Assembly (NCBI GenBank): GCA_964345105.1
Contig: CAYFPZ010000072.1
Coordinates: forward strand, 1-27,783
Length of the DNA stretch: 27,783 bases
Direction: 5' to 3'
Source of the DNA: DG-33 sp964345105
GTDB lineage: Archaea; Hadarchaeota; Hadarchaeia; Hadarchaeales; Hadarchaeaceae
This document shows positions 14,922 through 21,676 of this stretch, piece after piece. Under the pieces are notes generated by a model. The model searched no databases and was not told the DNA's origin. It saw only the letters and a list, made by a program, of their open reading frames with translations. Position 1 is the first letter of the stretch. The number at the start of each line of letters is the position of its first letter. The position numbers and the translations under genes were made by a program.

Positions 14922-16052
14922 TCAGTATAAGAGGTCTGTCCAACCTGGTCCCCATACATCAATATTGGTTTCGTCTACCACGACTAATGGCATGGTTACA
15001 TCAACTGGCCCAACACCAAACTGAACGGCCATAACTGCTTCATATAGGGCAACAGCTCCAACGCTGGAGTGCGAGTCAGTTACACCAGCGATGACTAATC
15101 CACTTTCTATCCCTCGAGCATCCACCTCACCGTGCGGCCACGACCAGATAGGCAACTCTCCTGCTTCCATTTCAAGGGCTTCCTCCGCTAGAACACTTGC
15201 AATTGAAGTGCAGCCCCCTACGGGGACAAGTAAATCAGTTTCGGGATGTGCCACAAGGTATGCCCTTATACGCTCTTCTGCTATCGCCACGTCGTAACCA
15301 GCCTCTATCTCGTGCTCGAAGTAATCTACACCCGTGGTGTAACCCTTCTCCGCGGTACCATCTCTAAATCCTTCTTTTTCCGCCTCCGACCAAGTTGCTC
15401 CTGGGCCCTCGTTCGGGCGGAATATATCGGCGTCCGTGATTCCGTGATCACTCATATAATCTCCTACAAGCTGACCCCTCAGATAGCCGGTATCGTAGCA
15501 TAAGCCTCCCCCTGTTACGGAGCTTGTGACGAAAGCTTGTCTTGCGTTGCCATCTGCTCCTTCTGGATCGTCACAATCGTAAGCTATCACAACGATTCCC
15601 GCATCCCTTGCTTCCTGAATTGGTTCATCAAGCGCAGTTGCATCTGCTATTGATACAATTATCGCATCAACGCCGCGAGCGATTTCTTCCCCCATCATAT
15701 CAACCTGTAAGGCTATGTCCTCTACAGAATACCTATAGACCACCTCAACATTCCTGAGACGCTCTGCCAGTGCGTCCGCACCATTATGGTATGCTATCCA
15801 ACACGCATCTGCAGGATTACCGTGACATACAAAGGCTACTTTTATCGTATCGAGGGGAGGCGGAAATTCAGCTAATTGCGCTTCTAGGTCAGCTACCGTA
15901 GCTTCCAAGTCGCTTATTTCTGCCTCCAGTTCAGCTATCTCTGGCGCCACTGGAGTCGGCTTCATAAACCAAGCTGCTGCTCCTGCAACGACTGCTGCCA
16001 CGATTGCAACAATTATTACTACAGCAGCCCCTTGGCCACTTTTTTCGTCCAT
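14922..16052 (-). CDS. Membrane-anchored sugar-binding protein of a ribose-type ABC transporter
   Basis: The 376-residue protein starts with a short charged tail, a hydrophobic segment at about 9-29, and then PTPVAPEIAELEAE, where a coiled coil runs to about residue 63 with Leu/Ile/Val at heptad positions. A periplasmic-binding fold of the RbsB type starts near 69: IKVAFVCHGN, GVDAIIVSIADATAL, AGIVVIAYDCDDP, TDLLVPVGGCTS, VIAGVTDSH. The anchor holds the domain outside the cell on a stalk, as usual for archaeal binding proteins; no lipobox cysteine is seen. ATG 16052 follows AAGGAGGG at about 10 nt. It is divergent from a permease gene and likely delivers its sugar to it. The ligand is unknown; the pocket could also fit a purine nucleoside or autoinducer-type ligand. 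Confidence 0.85.
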   Translation of the reverse strand: MDEKSGQGAAVVIIVAIVAAVVAGAAAWFMKPTPVAPEIAELEAEISDLEATVADLEAQLAEFPPPLDTIKVAFVCHGNPADACWIAYHNGADALAERLRNVEVVYRYSVEDIALQVDMMGEEIARGVDAIIVSIADATALDEPIQEARDAGIVVIAYDCDDPEGADGNARQAFVTSSVTGGGLCYDTGYLRGQLVGDYMSDHGITDADIFRPNEGPGATWSEAEKEGFRDGTAEKGYTTGVDYFEHEIEAGYDVAIAEERIRAYLVAHPETDLLVPVGGCTSIASVLAEEALEMEAGELPIWSWPHGEVDARGIESGLVIAGVTDSHSSVGAVALYEAVMAVQFGVGPVDVTMPLVVVDETNIDVWGPGWTDLLY

Positions 16053-16129
16053 TAAATAAATCCCTCCTTAATTTTTACAGATTATCCTCTATTTTACTTT
16101 ATTTAAATATTGCTAACTTAAAATAAGGC

Positions 16130-16157
16130 TTATCAGAGATAAAAAGGACTTTATCAG
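16130..16157. promoter_or_regulatory. Paired TTATCAG repeats between the transporter genes
   Basis: TTATCAG occurs at 16130-16136 and again at 16151-16157, 21 bp apart (two helical turns). Each is part of a small inverted repeat: TTATC-AGA-GATAA, and GACT-TTATC-AGTC. They lie midway between the TATA-like regions of the divergent binding-protein and permease genes and could be a joint operator. Confidence 0.4.
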
Positions 16158-16166
16158 TCTTAACTA

Positions 16167-16183
16167 TGTGCTCAATTCGCACA
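16167..16183. repeat. Interrupted palindrome TGTGC/GCACA
   Basis: TGTGC at 16167-16171 and GCACA at 16179-16183 flank 7 nt. It is next to the TTATCAG pair in the divergent transporter intergenic region and could be a second regulator site. Confidence 0.3.
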
Positions 16184-16202
16184 AATGAAAAACTAAAACC
16201 AC

Positions 16203-16213
16203 ATCTTTAAATC
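16203..16213 (+). promoter_or_regulatory. TATA-like box of the permease gene
   Basis: TCTTTAAATC is centred near 16207, predicting transcription start around 16233. That would give a leader of about 70 nt before the permease ATG at 16305, long enough to include a short upstream frame. Confidence 0.4.
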
Positions 16214-16269
16214 CCCTACCCTTAAAAATCGTACGGGAAAATAATAAACACGAATGGTGGTGAAAATAG

Positions 16270-16308
16270 ATGTTTCGCGATTTGTATCTATGGGGGAAAT
16301 TATTATGA
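16270..16308 (+). CDS. Possible 12-codon leader peptide of the permease gene
   Basis: ATG at 16270 follows GGTGGTGA with a 6-nt spacer and opens MFRDLYLWGKLL, ending in TGA that overlaps the permease ATG as ATGA. The permease ribosome site GGGGGA lies inside it. A short, well-initiated frame ending exactly on the next start suggests translational coupling or a leader peptide. It could also be chance. Confidence 0.3.
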   Translation: MFRDLYLWGKLL

Positions 16309-17297
16309 CTGTTTTAACCCAAGTTAAACATGTCTTAAGCAAACTCCCCGGCTACCGATCATTTAGTGTACTTATAATTCTGATCGGAATGGTCTTAGCA
16401 TTTTGGGCAATCACACCCGGACATTTGTTTCTCTCACCTGCTGTTATTGACATTTTTCTAGAAATGTCGCCCATGCTAGCCATCGTTACAGTGGCTATGG
16501 GGTTACTCTTAATTTCCGGTGAATTTGACCTCTCAGTAGGTTCGACTTTAGCACTCACCGCCTCAGTCACGGCCATCTTGTACACAACTTATGGTGTAGA
16601 TCCAGCCCTAGCAATACTCGCTGGTTTAGGCTTCGGTGGTTTTTTGGGTTTTATAAATGGGATAATTGTGACTAAATTGGGAATATCTTCACTTATAGCA
16701 ACATTGGGGACGATGTGGGCTTTTCGAGGGGTAGCGCTTATTATTACCGGAGGGTATGAGGTACCTTATTATCCTGCAGAGACATCCCCCATTTTCTTTG
16801 ACTTCTTCTCTGGTAAAATTGGGGCCATCTATATTCAGTTTATATGGCTAATAGTAGTTGCTATACTTCTGTGGATATTGCTTGAGCATACCAAGTTTGG
16901 CAATTGGATATTCGCTACTGGAAGCAACAAGCAGTCAGCGCGGATGATGGGAATAAACACGGATAGGGTAAAGATAATTTGTTTTATAATAGTAGGGGTT
17001 TTGTCAGCATTTGCCGGGATCATACAAGCGACCCGGATTCATATATCAGCCCCCTGGACGGCACAAACGTGGAACCTCGAGGCGATCGCCGGAGCGGTTG
17101 TAGGGGGGGTCTCGCTCTGGGGAGGTGTTGGATCTATTATAGGTGCTATATTGGGGGCGCTGTGTATTCGGGTTCTGAGTGTAGGGCTTACTATGTTGGG
17201 TCTCTCCCCATATCATTTCATGATATCTGTTGGTATACTACTAATTTTGGCTGTGACTTTTAACATAATAGTAAGGCGACGAGTGTTGCGTAGATAG
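16305..17297 (+). CDS. Ribose-type ABC transporter permease
   Basis: A hydrophobic protein of 330 residues in the RbsC/BPD_transp_2 family, which forms the membrane channel of sugar ABC importers. Eight to ten hydrophobic helices are visible. Family marks are ISGEFDLSVGSTLALTA near the middle of the N-half, GFINGIIVTKLGISSLIATLGTM, and ATGSNKQSARMMGINTDRVK followed by a glycine-rich AGAVVGGVSLWGGVGSIIGA. ATG 16305 has GGGGGA with a 7-nt spacer; the in-frame ATG at 16254 adds 17 residues with no family support. The binding-protein gene is divergent next door, but no RbsA-type ATPase gene lies in the window, so the ATPase must be elsewhere or shared. Confidence 0.9.
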   Translation: MTVLTQVKHVLSKLPGYRSFSVLIILIGMVLAFWAITPGHLFLSPAVIDIFLEMSPMLAIVTVAMGLLLISGEFDLSVGSTLALTASVTAILYTTYGVDPALAILAGLGFGGFLGFINGIIVTKLGISSLIATLGTMWAFRGVALIITGGYEVPYYPAETSPIFFDFFSGKIGAIYIQFIWLIVVAILLWILLEHTKFGNWIFATGSNKQSARMMGINTDRVKIICFIIVGVLSAFAGIIQATRIHISAPWTAQTWNLEAIAGAVVGGVSLWGGVGSIIGAILGALCIRVLSVGLTMLGLSPYHFMISVGILLILAVTFNIIVRRRVLRR

Positions 17298-17379
17298 CCT
17301 AAAAAGTTACTTTCAAGGTCTAAATGAAAGAATTAAAATTCCCATCACAAAAAGTTAAAAAAGCCCCAAAAATATAGAA

Positions 17380-17781
17380 ATGATTTGCATGAAAATCTCC
17401 ATCGAAAAGTTGGTTTCGGAAATGTTGTCCAGCGAGAAGCAAGGTGGATTGCCTCACGCTATGCTGGATGTGCTCAGGATTCTCGTGATTAACAAGGGAG
17501 TGAGCTGGAGGTCCGAGCTCATTCAAGACCTTGTGTTGTTATATGCGTCCAGGGGAGATCCCGAAGCGGTCAATGAAAGAGAGCTGGACGAGGCGCTCAG
17601 GGAGCTGGGGAAGAAGGAGCTGGTAAGGGTCGAGGAACGTGTTAAGGGCACGATGGGCGCGCGAGGCGGCACCAAAGATAAGTTAATCTCCCTAGTAGAT
17701 TACGTGGCAACTCAAAGTGCCTTATCAAAAGATAGAATTTTTATATCTTATATGAGCCAAAGAGCAATGATTACCGAATAG
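17380..17781 (+). CDS. Small winged-helix-like protein, unknown function
   Basis: A 133-residue soluble protein I do not recognise by name. Residues 25-95 look like a winged helix: a helix MLDVLRILVINKGVSW, a second helix SELIQDLVLLYASR, then ERELDEALRELGKKELVRVEERVKG, where a recognition-type helix runs into a beta wing. After this come GARGGTKDKLISLVDY and a tail with KDRIFISYM. It could be a transcription regulator, perhaps of the nearby sugar genes, but that is inferred. ATG 17389 is an equally good start; neither has a clear ribosome site. The next gene follows closely and is probably cotranscribed. Confidence 0.6.
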   Translation: MICMKISIEKLVSEMLSSEKQGGLPHAMLDVLRILVINKGVSWRSELIQDLVLLYASRGDPEAVNERELDEALRELGKKELVRVEERVKGTMGARGGTKDKLISLVDYVATQSALSKDRIFISYMSQRAMITE

Positions 17782-17810
17782 AAGGTGAGAAGATTCAATC
17801 CTTTTCGTTC

Positions 17811-18158
17811 TTGAGGAAGAAAAAAGAAACAGCACAGGGGGGGCAGCCAGAAGTAAAAAAGAAAGGGATACGACATTTTCTGCGATTTCCAAGAAGAAAG
17901 AAGGAAGAAGTTGTAGAGGTGAAAAAGCCCGAGTTGAAAGAAGTAGAGAAGGATTTTCCAAAGATAAGCGAAGCGGAGAAAAAGAAGTATATCGGCAAAC
18001 ATGTAGCGATTGTAGACGGAAAAATCGTTACCTCTGCGGGCGGAGCGAAGAGGACTATCGATATAGCGAAGCGGGAGCACTCGGGCAAGGAGATAGAACT
18101 TAGATACGTCGCGAACGAGAAGTTACTCATCAAATGCAAGTGCCTTGAGAAGAGCTAA
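17811..18158 (+). CDS. DUF5678-type small basic protein
   Basis: A 115-residue protein with a very basic N-terminal half (KKKETAQGG, FPRRKKEE) and a C-terminal domain from about residue 58: KKYIGKHVAIVDGKIVTSAGG, then AKREHSGKEIELRYVANEKLLIKC. The last part matches the DUF5678 pattern (YIGKxVAxVDGKVV...), a small domain of unknown function. The frame starts at TTG 17811 with no ribosome site near it. A better start, GTG 17785, runs only to TGA at 17814 in another frame; one added T in the TTTT run at 17802-17805 would join the two. The true N-terminus is therefore uncertain. It follows the winged-helix-like gene by about 30 nt and converges on the transaldolase. Confidence 0.65.
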   Translation: MRKKKETAQGGQPEVKKKGIRHFLRFPRRKKEEVVEVKKPELKEVEKDFPKISEAEKKKYIGKHVAIVDGKIVTSAGGAKRTIDIAKREHSGKEIELRYVANEKLLIKCKCLEKS

Positions 18159-18159
18159 G

Positions 18160-18192
18160 ATAACAAAAATCGAACGAGCCCGAGAATTTCTC
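18160..18192 (-). terminator. Possible terminator of the pentose phosphate operon
   Basis: After the transaldolase stop, on the minus strand, GAGAA-A-TTCTC forms a small inverted repeat (18182-18192), and further on GATTTTTGTT gives a T-run (18163-18172). Together they could end the operon transcript before the convergent DUF5678 gene. Confidence 0.3.
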
Positions 18193-18202
18193 CTAATATC
18201 TG

Positions 18203-19120
18203 CTAAGACTTAATAAACAACTCCTCGTACTTCGCTTGAACCGCATCAGCATAAAATTTCTTGACACCTTCTTCCGTCTTTGGATGTTTGAGCATTTCTC
18301 GGATTACCTCAAAAGGTACAGTCGCAATGTCGCATCCAGTTTCAGCCACTTCTCTAACCTGTTGGGGGTTCCTCATGCTAGCAGCAATCACCTTTGTTTT
18401 TATGTTATATTTTCTGAAGATGTTAACTATTTTTCTCACCAAATCTACCCCACTAGTTATCCCCTTATCCTTTCCAACCTCAATTGCTTTCTTTATCTTT
18501 TCGTCTAAGTAGAGCGAAGGAATTTTCTCTGCAGTTGGATTTTTCAAGTACTCGCCCAGCCTCGCCTCGGAAATTTCCCTCATCAACTCGAAGTCGAAAT
18601 AATCGTTCTTTTTGAAATCAATCCCTAGATTTTTCCTTATGTAATCATCCACCCTTCCGGCAAATGGGCTTACATACGTGGCCCCCGCTTTCACCGCCAA
18701 AAGCGCCTGCTCGGGAGTCATCACCAAAGTCGCATTTGTAGGGATTCTCTTTCCGCTCAATTTTTTTATCGCCTTCAACCCTTCATAATCAGTCACTTCT
18801 TGTCCAGTACATGTGTTAATTGGTATCTTTATCAGGACGTTTCCAGCAATGGGATTAAATCTCTTGTATAAGATTTGAGCTTCCTCAACCATCTTGCTTG
18901 TTTTTTGGCTTAGCACTTCCAAACTTACAGGTCTTCCTTTTCCTGCTGCTTTACATATTTTTCCTACGTAATCTTCTAAATTCACTTTTCCCTTCACTTC
19001 TCTTTCTTCCTCGACTGCCTTTCTAATCAGGCTGGGGTTAGTCGTCACTCCGTCGACTATACCCCATGAAAGAGCTTCCTTGATTTCGCTCAATTTGGCC
19101 GTATCCACAAATATTTTCAT
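18203..19120 (-). CDS. tal: Transaldolase, long TalC-like form
   Basis: Transaldolase moves a dihydroxyacetone unit between sugar phosphates in the non-oxidative pentose phosphate pathway. The start MKIFVDTAKLSEIKEAL and GIVDGVTTNPSL are the TalC/F6P-aldolase signature; the Schiff-base lysine is in NVLIKIP (K98 from ATG 19120). TNATLVMTPEQALLAVKAGATYVSPFAGRVDD and later VIAASMRNPQQVREVAETGCDIATVP complete the barrel. Length 305 is about 90 more than TalC proteins (around 215). Extra residues are at about 36-50, 100-110 and mainly 160-222, between barrel strands. ATG 19120 follows AGGTG by 5 nt and is better than the GTG just upstream. Last gene of the operon, 8 nt after rpe. Transaldolase versus fructose-6-phosphate aldolase activity cannot be told apart. 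Confidence 0.87.
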   Translation of the reverse strand: MKIFVDTAKLSEIKEALSWGIVDGVTTNPSLIRKAVEEEREVKGKVNLEDYVGKICKAAGKGRPVSLEVLSQKTSKMVEEAQILYKRFNPIAGNVLIKIPINTCTGQEVTDYEGLKAIKKLSGKRIPTNATLVMTPEQALLAVKAGATYVSPFAGRVDDYIRKNLGIDFKKNDYFDFELMREISEARLGEYLKNPTAEKIPSLYLDEKIKKAIEVGKDKGITSGVDLVRKIVNIFRKYNIKTKVIAASMRNPQQVREVAETGCDIATVPFEVIREMLKHPKTEEGVKKFYADAVQAKYEELFIKS

Positions 19121-19128
19121 CACAACAC

Positions 19129-19797
19129 CTAGATTTTTTTTCTTTGGAGTAGACTGTCTTTGAGCTTTTGGATAGATAATTTTGGTTCTCTGCCATAGAT
19201 AGCGAAGCCTATTGTGAGAACATTCCCCCCGGCCTTCACAACCAGCGGTGCTGTTTTTTCGTTTATGCCTCCATCCACCCCAATATCGATGTTTAATCCG
19301 CGCGTTTCGACAATTTGCCTAGCTTCCCGAATCTTTGGTAGTACAGCCGGAATGAATTCCTGACCTCCAAAGCCAGGATTCACCGTCATAATCAGGACGA
19401 AATCAATATCATCCAATACATATTCAATTACATTCAGCGGGGTTGCAGGATTAAGTGCCACACCTACTTTTACTCCTAAGCCCTTGATATCCCGAACAGT
19501 ATGCTGCAAATGATCACAAGCTTCAGCATGAACAGATATGATATCGCTACCGACCTCGGCAAACTTTTCAATAAAATTGTACGGCTTCTCAATCATGAGA
19601 TGAGCATTAAACGGTAACTTGGTTTTATCCCTTAGCGACTGAATCACCGCTGGCCCGAAGGTGATATTCGGCACGAAGTGGCCATCCATGATATCCCAGT
19701 GAATGAGGTCGACTCCCTCTTTCTCAGCATTTTTAACTTCTTCCCCTAGCCTGCCGAAGTCCGCGAAGAGTAACGATGCCGCTATTTTTAACCTCAT
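19129..19797 (-). CDS. rpe: Ribulose-phosphate 3-epimerase
   Basis: Rpe interconverts ribulose 5-phosphate and xylulose 5-phosphate. The 222-residue TIM barrel has all key parts: IAASLLFADF (S8 region), LIHWDIMDGHFVPNITFGP with the metal-binding His/Asp pair, FNAHLMIEKP, VHAEACDH, VALNPATPL, MTVNPGFGGQEF, and IGVDGGINEKTAP with the second catalytic Asp, then GFAIYG. ATG 19797 immediately follows the transketolase C stop, and GGAGGGG lies about 5 nt before it, so it is tightly coupled. Many archaea lack this enzyme and use the ribulose monophosphate route, so its presence with transketolase and transaldolase points to a true pentose phosphate pathway. Confidence 0.96.
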   Translation of the reverse strand: MRLKIAASLLFADFGRLGEEVKNAEKEGVDLIHWDIMDGHFVPNITFGPAVIQSLRDKTKLPFNAHLMIEKPYNFIEKFAEVGSDIISVHAEACDHLQHTVRDIKGLGVKVGVALNPATPLNVIEYVLDDIDFVLIMTVNPGFGGQEFIPAVLPKIREARQIVETRGLNIDIGVDGGINEKTAPLVVKAGGNVLTIGFAIYGREPKLSIQKLKDSLLQRKKI

Positions 19798-20763
19798 CTA
19801 GCCCCTCCTTTTTATTAACTCTTTTACCTTCTTTAAGATATCAGAGGAAGTCAGACCATACTTGGCAAACAGTTCCTTCCAAGGTCCTGATTCGCCGAAG
19901 CTATTCCTAATGCCCACCCTTGCCATAGGCACGGGGGTGTTCTCCACGAGCACCTCCGCCACTGCCCCACCCAACCCTCCTAAGATGTTGTGCTCCTCGG
20001 CCGTGACTACCGCGCCACTTTCTCTTGCTGCCCTCAAAATCGCCTCTTGGTCAAGGGGTTTAATGGTGTGGACATTAATCACGCCGGCATCTATTCCTTC
20101 CTTCGCCAAATTGGACGCTGCAACTAGTGCCTCGGCCACCATCAGGCCTGTGGCCACGATTGTCACATCCCCACCCTCTTTTAGAGTCACGCTTTTGCCC
20201 AACTGAAAAGTCAAATCGGTGCCATCATATCGATAACCCTCTTCATAAATCAAGGGTGTTTTGGGACGACTCAATCTCATGAAAACTGGCCCTTCGTATT
20301 CGGCTATCGCTTTGGTCGCAACTATAGTTTCAATAGCATCTGCTGGAACTACAACTGTCACGTTAGGTAACGAGCGCATAACGGCTATATCCTCGATGCA
20401 GAAGTGAGATACTCCATCTTCTCCTACGCTTATTCCCCCGTGAGTCACCACGAGCTTCACGTTGAGCTTGGGGTAGGCAGCAGATTGCTTGAACTGATTC
20501 AACCCTTTTTCCGTGCCGAAGACTGAGAAGGTACTTGCGAAAGCAGTCTTTCCCGCAGAGGCAAACCCAGCAGCCATCGAGATCAAGTTTGCCTCAGCTA
20601 CCCCCACATCGAAGAATCGCTCTGGAAATTCTTCAGCAAACTTGGAAGTTTTAGTCGAGGGTGAGAGGTCCGCATCCAAGACCACCACGTTTTTGTTTGT
20701 CCGCCCAAGTTTGACTAACGCCTCCCCATATGCGTTTCGAGTTGCTTCCAAACGTTCACTCAT
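19798..20763 (-). CDS. tktC: Transketolase, C-terminal subunit
   Basis: The pyrimidine-binding and C-terminal half of a split transketolase, which transfers two-carbon units with thiamine diphosphate. VVVLDADLSPSTKT, RFFDVGVAEANLISMAAGFASAGKTAF (glutamate of the cofactor site) and THGGISVGEDGVSHFCIEDIA mark the Pyr domain. The last third, with VTIVATGLMVAEAL and VTAEEHNILGGLGGAVAEVL, is the transketolase C domain. Length 321 is normal for the split form, which is common in archaea. ATG 20763 overlaps the end of the N-subunit by 8 nt (ATGAGTGA) and follows GGAGG at 6 nt, so both subunits are made in a coupled way. Confidence 0.95.
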   Translation of the reverse strand: MSERLEATRNAYGEALVKLGRTNKNVVVLDADLSPSTKTSKFAEEFPERFFDVGVAEANLISMAAGFASAGKTAFASTFSVFGTEKGLNQFKQSAAYPKLNVKLVVTHGGISVGEDGVSHFCIEDIAVMRSLPNVTVVVPADAIETIVATKAIAEYEGPVFMRLSRPKTPLIYEEGYRYDGTDLTFQLGKSVTLKEGGDVTIVATGLMVAEALVAASNLAKEGIDAGVINVHTIKPLDQEAILRAARESGAVVTAEEHNILGGLGGAVAEVLVENTPVPMARVGIRNSFGESGPWKELFAKYGLTSSDILKKVKELIKRRG

Positions 20764-21622
20764 GTAATTCCTCCAAAGCTTGAGCTAGTTCCGATTCGGT
20801 CAAGGGGATTCCGTGATATTTGGAATGCCCCTCGGCGAAAGATTTTTCGACGAACGAAACACCTTTGCCTTTGTTCGTGTGAGCGATAATCACAGTAGGC
20901 TTGCCTTTTATCCTTTCCGCTTCGTCGAGCGAGTCGAGGATTTGCTCCATCTGGTGGCCATCAATCTCGATCACGTGCCAACCGAATGCCCGCCATTTAT
21001 CGGCTACAGGTTTGAGTGACATGACCTTATCGGTGAACCCGCTCAACTGGTGAGAGTTGAGATCCACTATCGCAGTCAAGTTGTCTATCCGGTAGTGTGA
21101 TGCCGACATCGCCGCTTCCCAAACTTGACCTTCATCGAGTTCCCCATCGCCGAGCAGGACGTACACCCGATGAGATTTCCCGTCTAACCTAGCTGCTAGA
21201 GCCATCCCTTCGCCTATGGATAATCCTTGACCGAGAGTTCCGGTAGACGTTTCTATACCGGGTGTTCTTCTCATGTCAGGGTGCCCTTGGAGGACACTTC
21301 CGATTTTCCTTAACGTCAACAGTTCTTCTTTTGAGAAATACTCTGCCTTTGCCAATGCTGCATAAATTACCGGGCAAGCATGACCCTTGGACAATATGAA
21401 CCGATCCCTATCTTCCCACTCTGGATTTTTGGGGTCATACCTAAGGTGATGAAAATACAAAGCTGCCACGATCTCGGCGGCGGAAAGGGATCCGCCTATA
21501 TGCCCTGAACAAGCCTTCGTCGTCATGATAAGAGAATCCCTCCTAAGGGAGAGAGCTATCGCATCTAGCCTCTTTATTAATTTTTCATCATGTGGCGCTT
21601 TTTTTTCGTCGAACGGTGCCAT
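20756..21622 (-). CDS. tktN: Transketolase, N-terminal subunit
   Basis: The diphosphate-binding half of split transketolase. CSGHIGGSLSAAEIVAALYF, RFILSKGHACPVIYAAL and GHPDMRRTPGIETSTGTLGQGLSIGEGMALA are family marks, and the thiamine motif is GDGELDEGQVWEAAMSASHY running to AIVDLN. DGHQ and ViiAHTNKGKGVSF complete it. Length 288 is as expected. ATG 21622 follows AGGGG at about 9 nt. It lies 54 nt downstream of prs on the same strand and directly before the C-subunit, so prs, tktN, tktC, rpe and tal run as a probable operon. A weak TATA-like AAGTTTAATTTAG in the gap could give an internal promoter. Confidence 0.95.
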   Translation of the reverse strand: MAPFDEKKAPHDEKLIKRLDAIALSLRRDSLIMTTKACSGHIGGSLSAAEIVAALYFHHLRYDPKNPEWEDRDRFILSKGHACPVIYAALAKAEYFSKEELLTLRKIGSVLQGHPDMRRTPGIETSTGTLGQGLSIGEGMALAARLDGKSHRVYVLLGDGELDEGQVWEAAMSASHYRIDNLTAIVDLNSHQLSGFTDKVMSLKPVADKWRAFGWHVIEIDGHQMEQILDSLDEAERIKGKPTVIIAHTNKGKGVSFVEKSFAEGHSKYHGIPLTESELAQALEELHE

Positions 21623-21676
21623 TTTTTTAAACCCCTAGTAAATTAGTTAGTCTAAATTAAACTTTTTCTATTCCTC

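Noticed and set aside
16254..16304. Permease start at the ATG 16254.
   Set aside because: The added residues are not hydrophobic and not like the family; GGGGGA lies exactly before ATG 16305.
17811..18139. Long minus-strand frames opposite the DUF5678 gene, rich in Phe, Leu and Ser.
   Set aside because: These arise from the lysine-rich codons on the plus strand, which read as Phe-rich on the other strand; the plus-strand protein has a recognisable domain.
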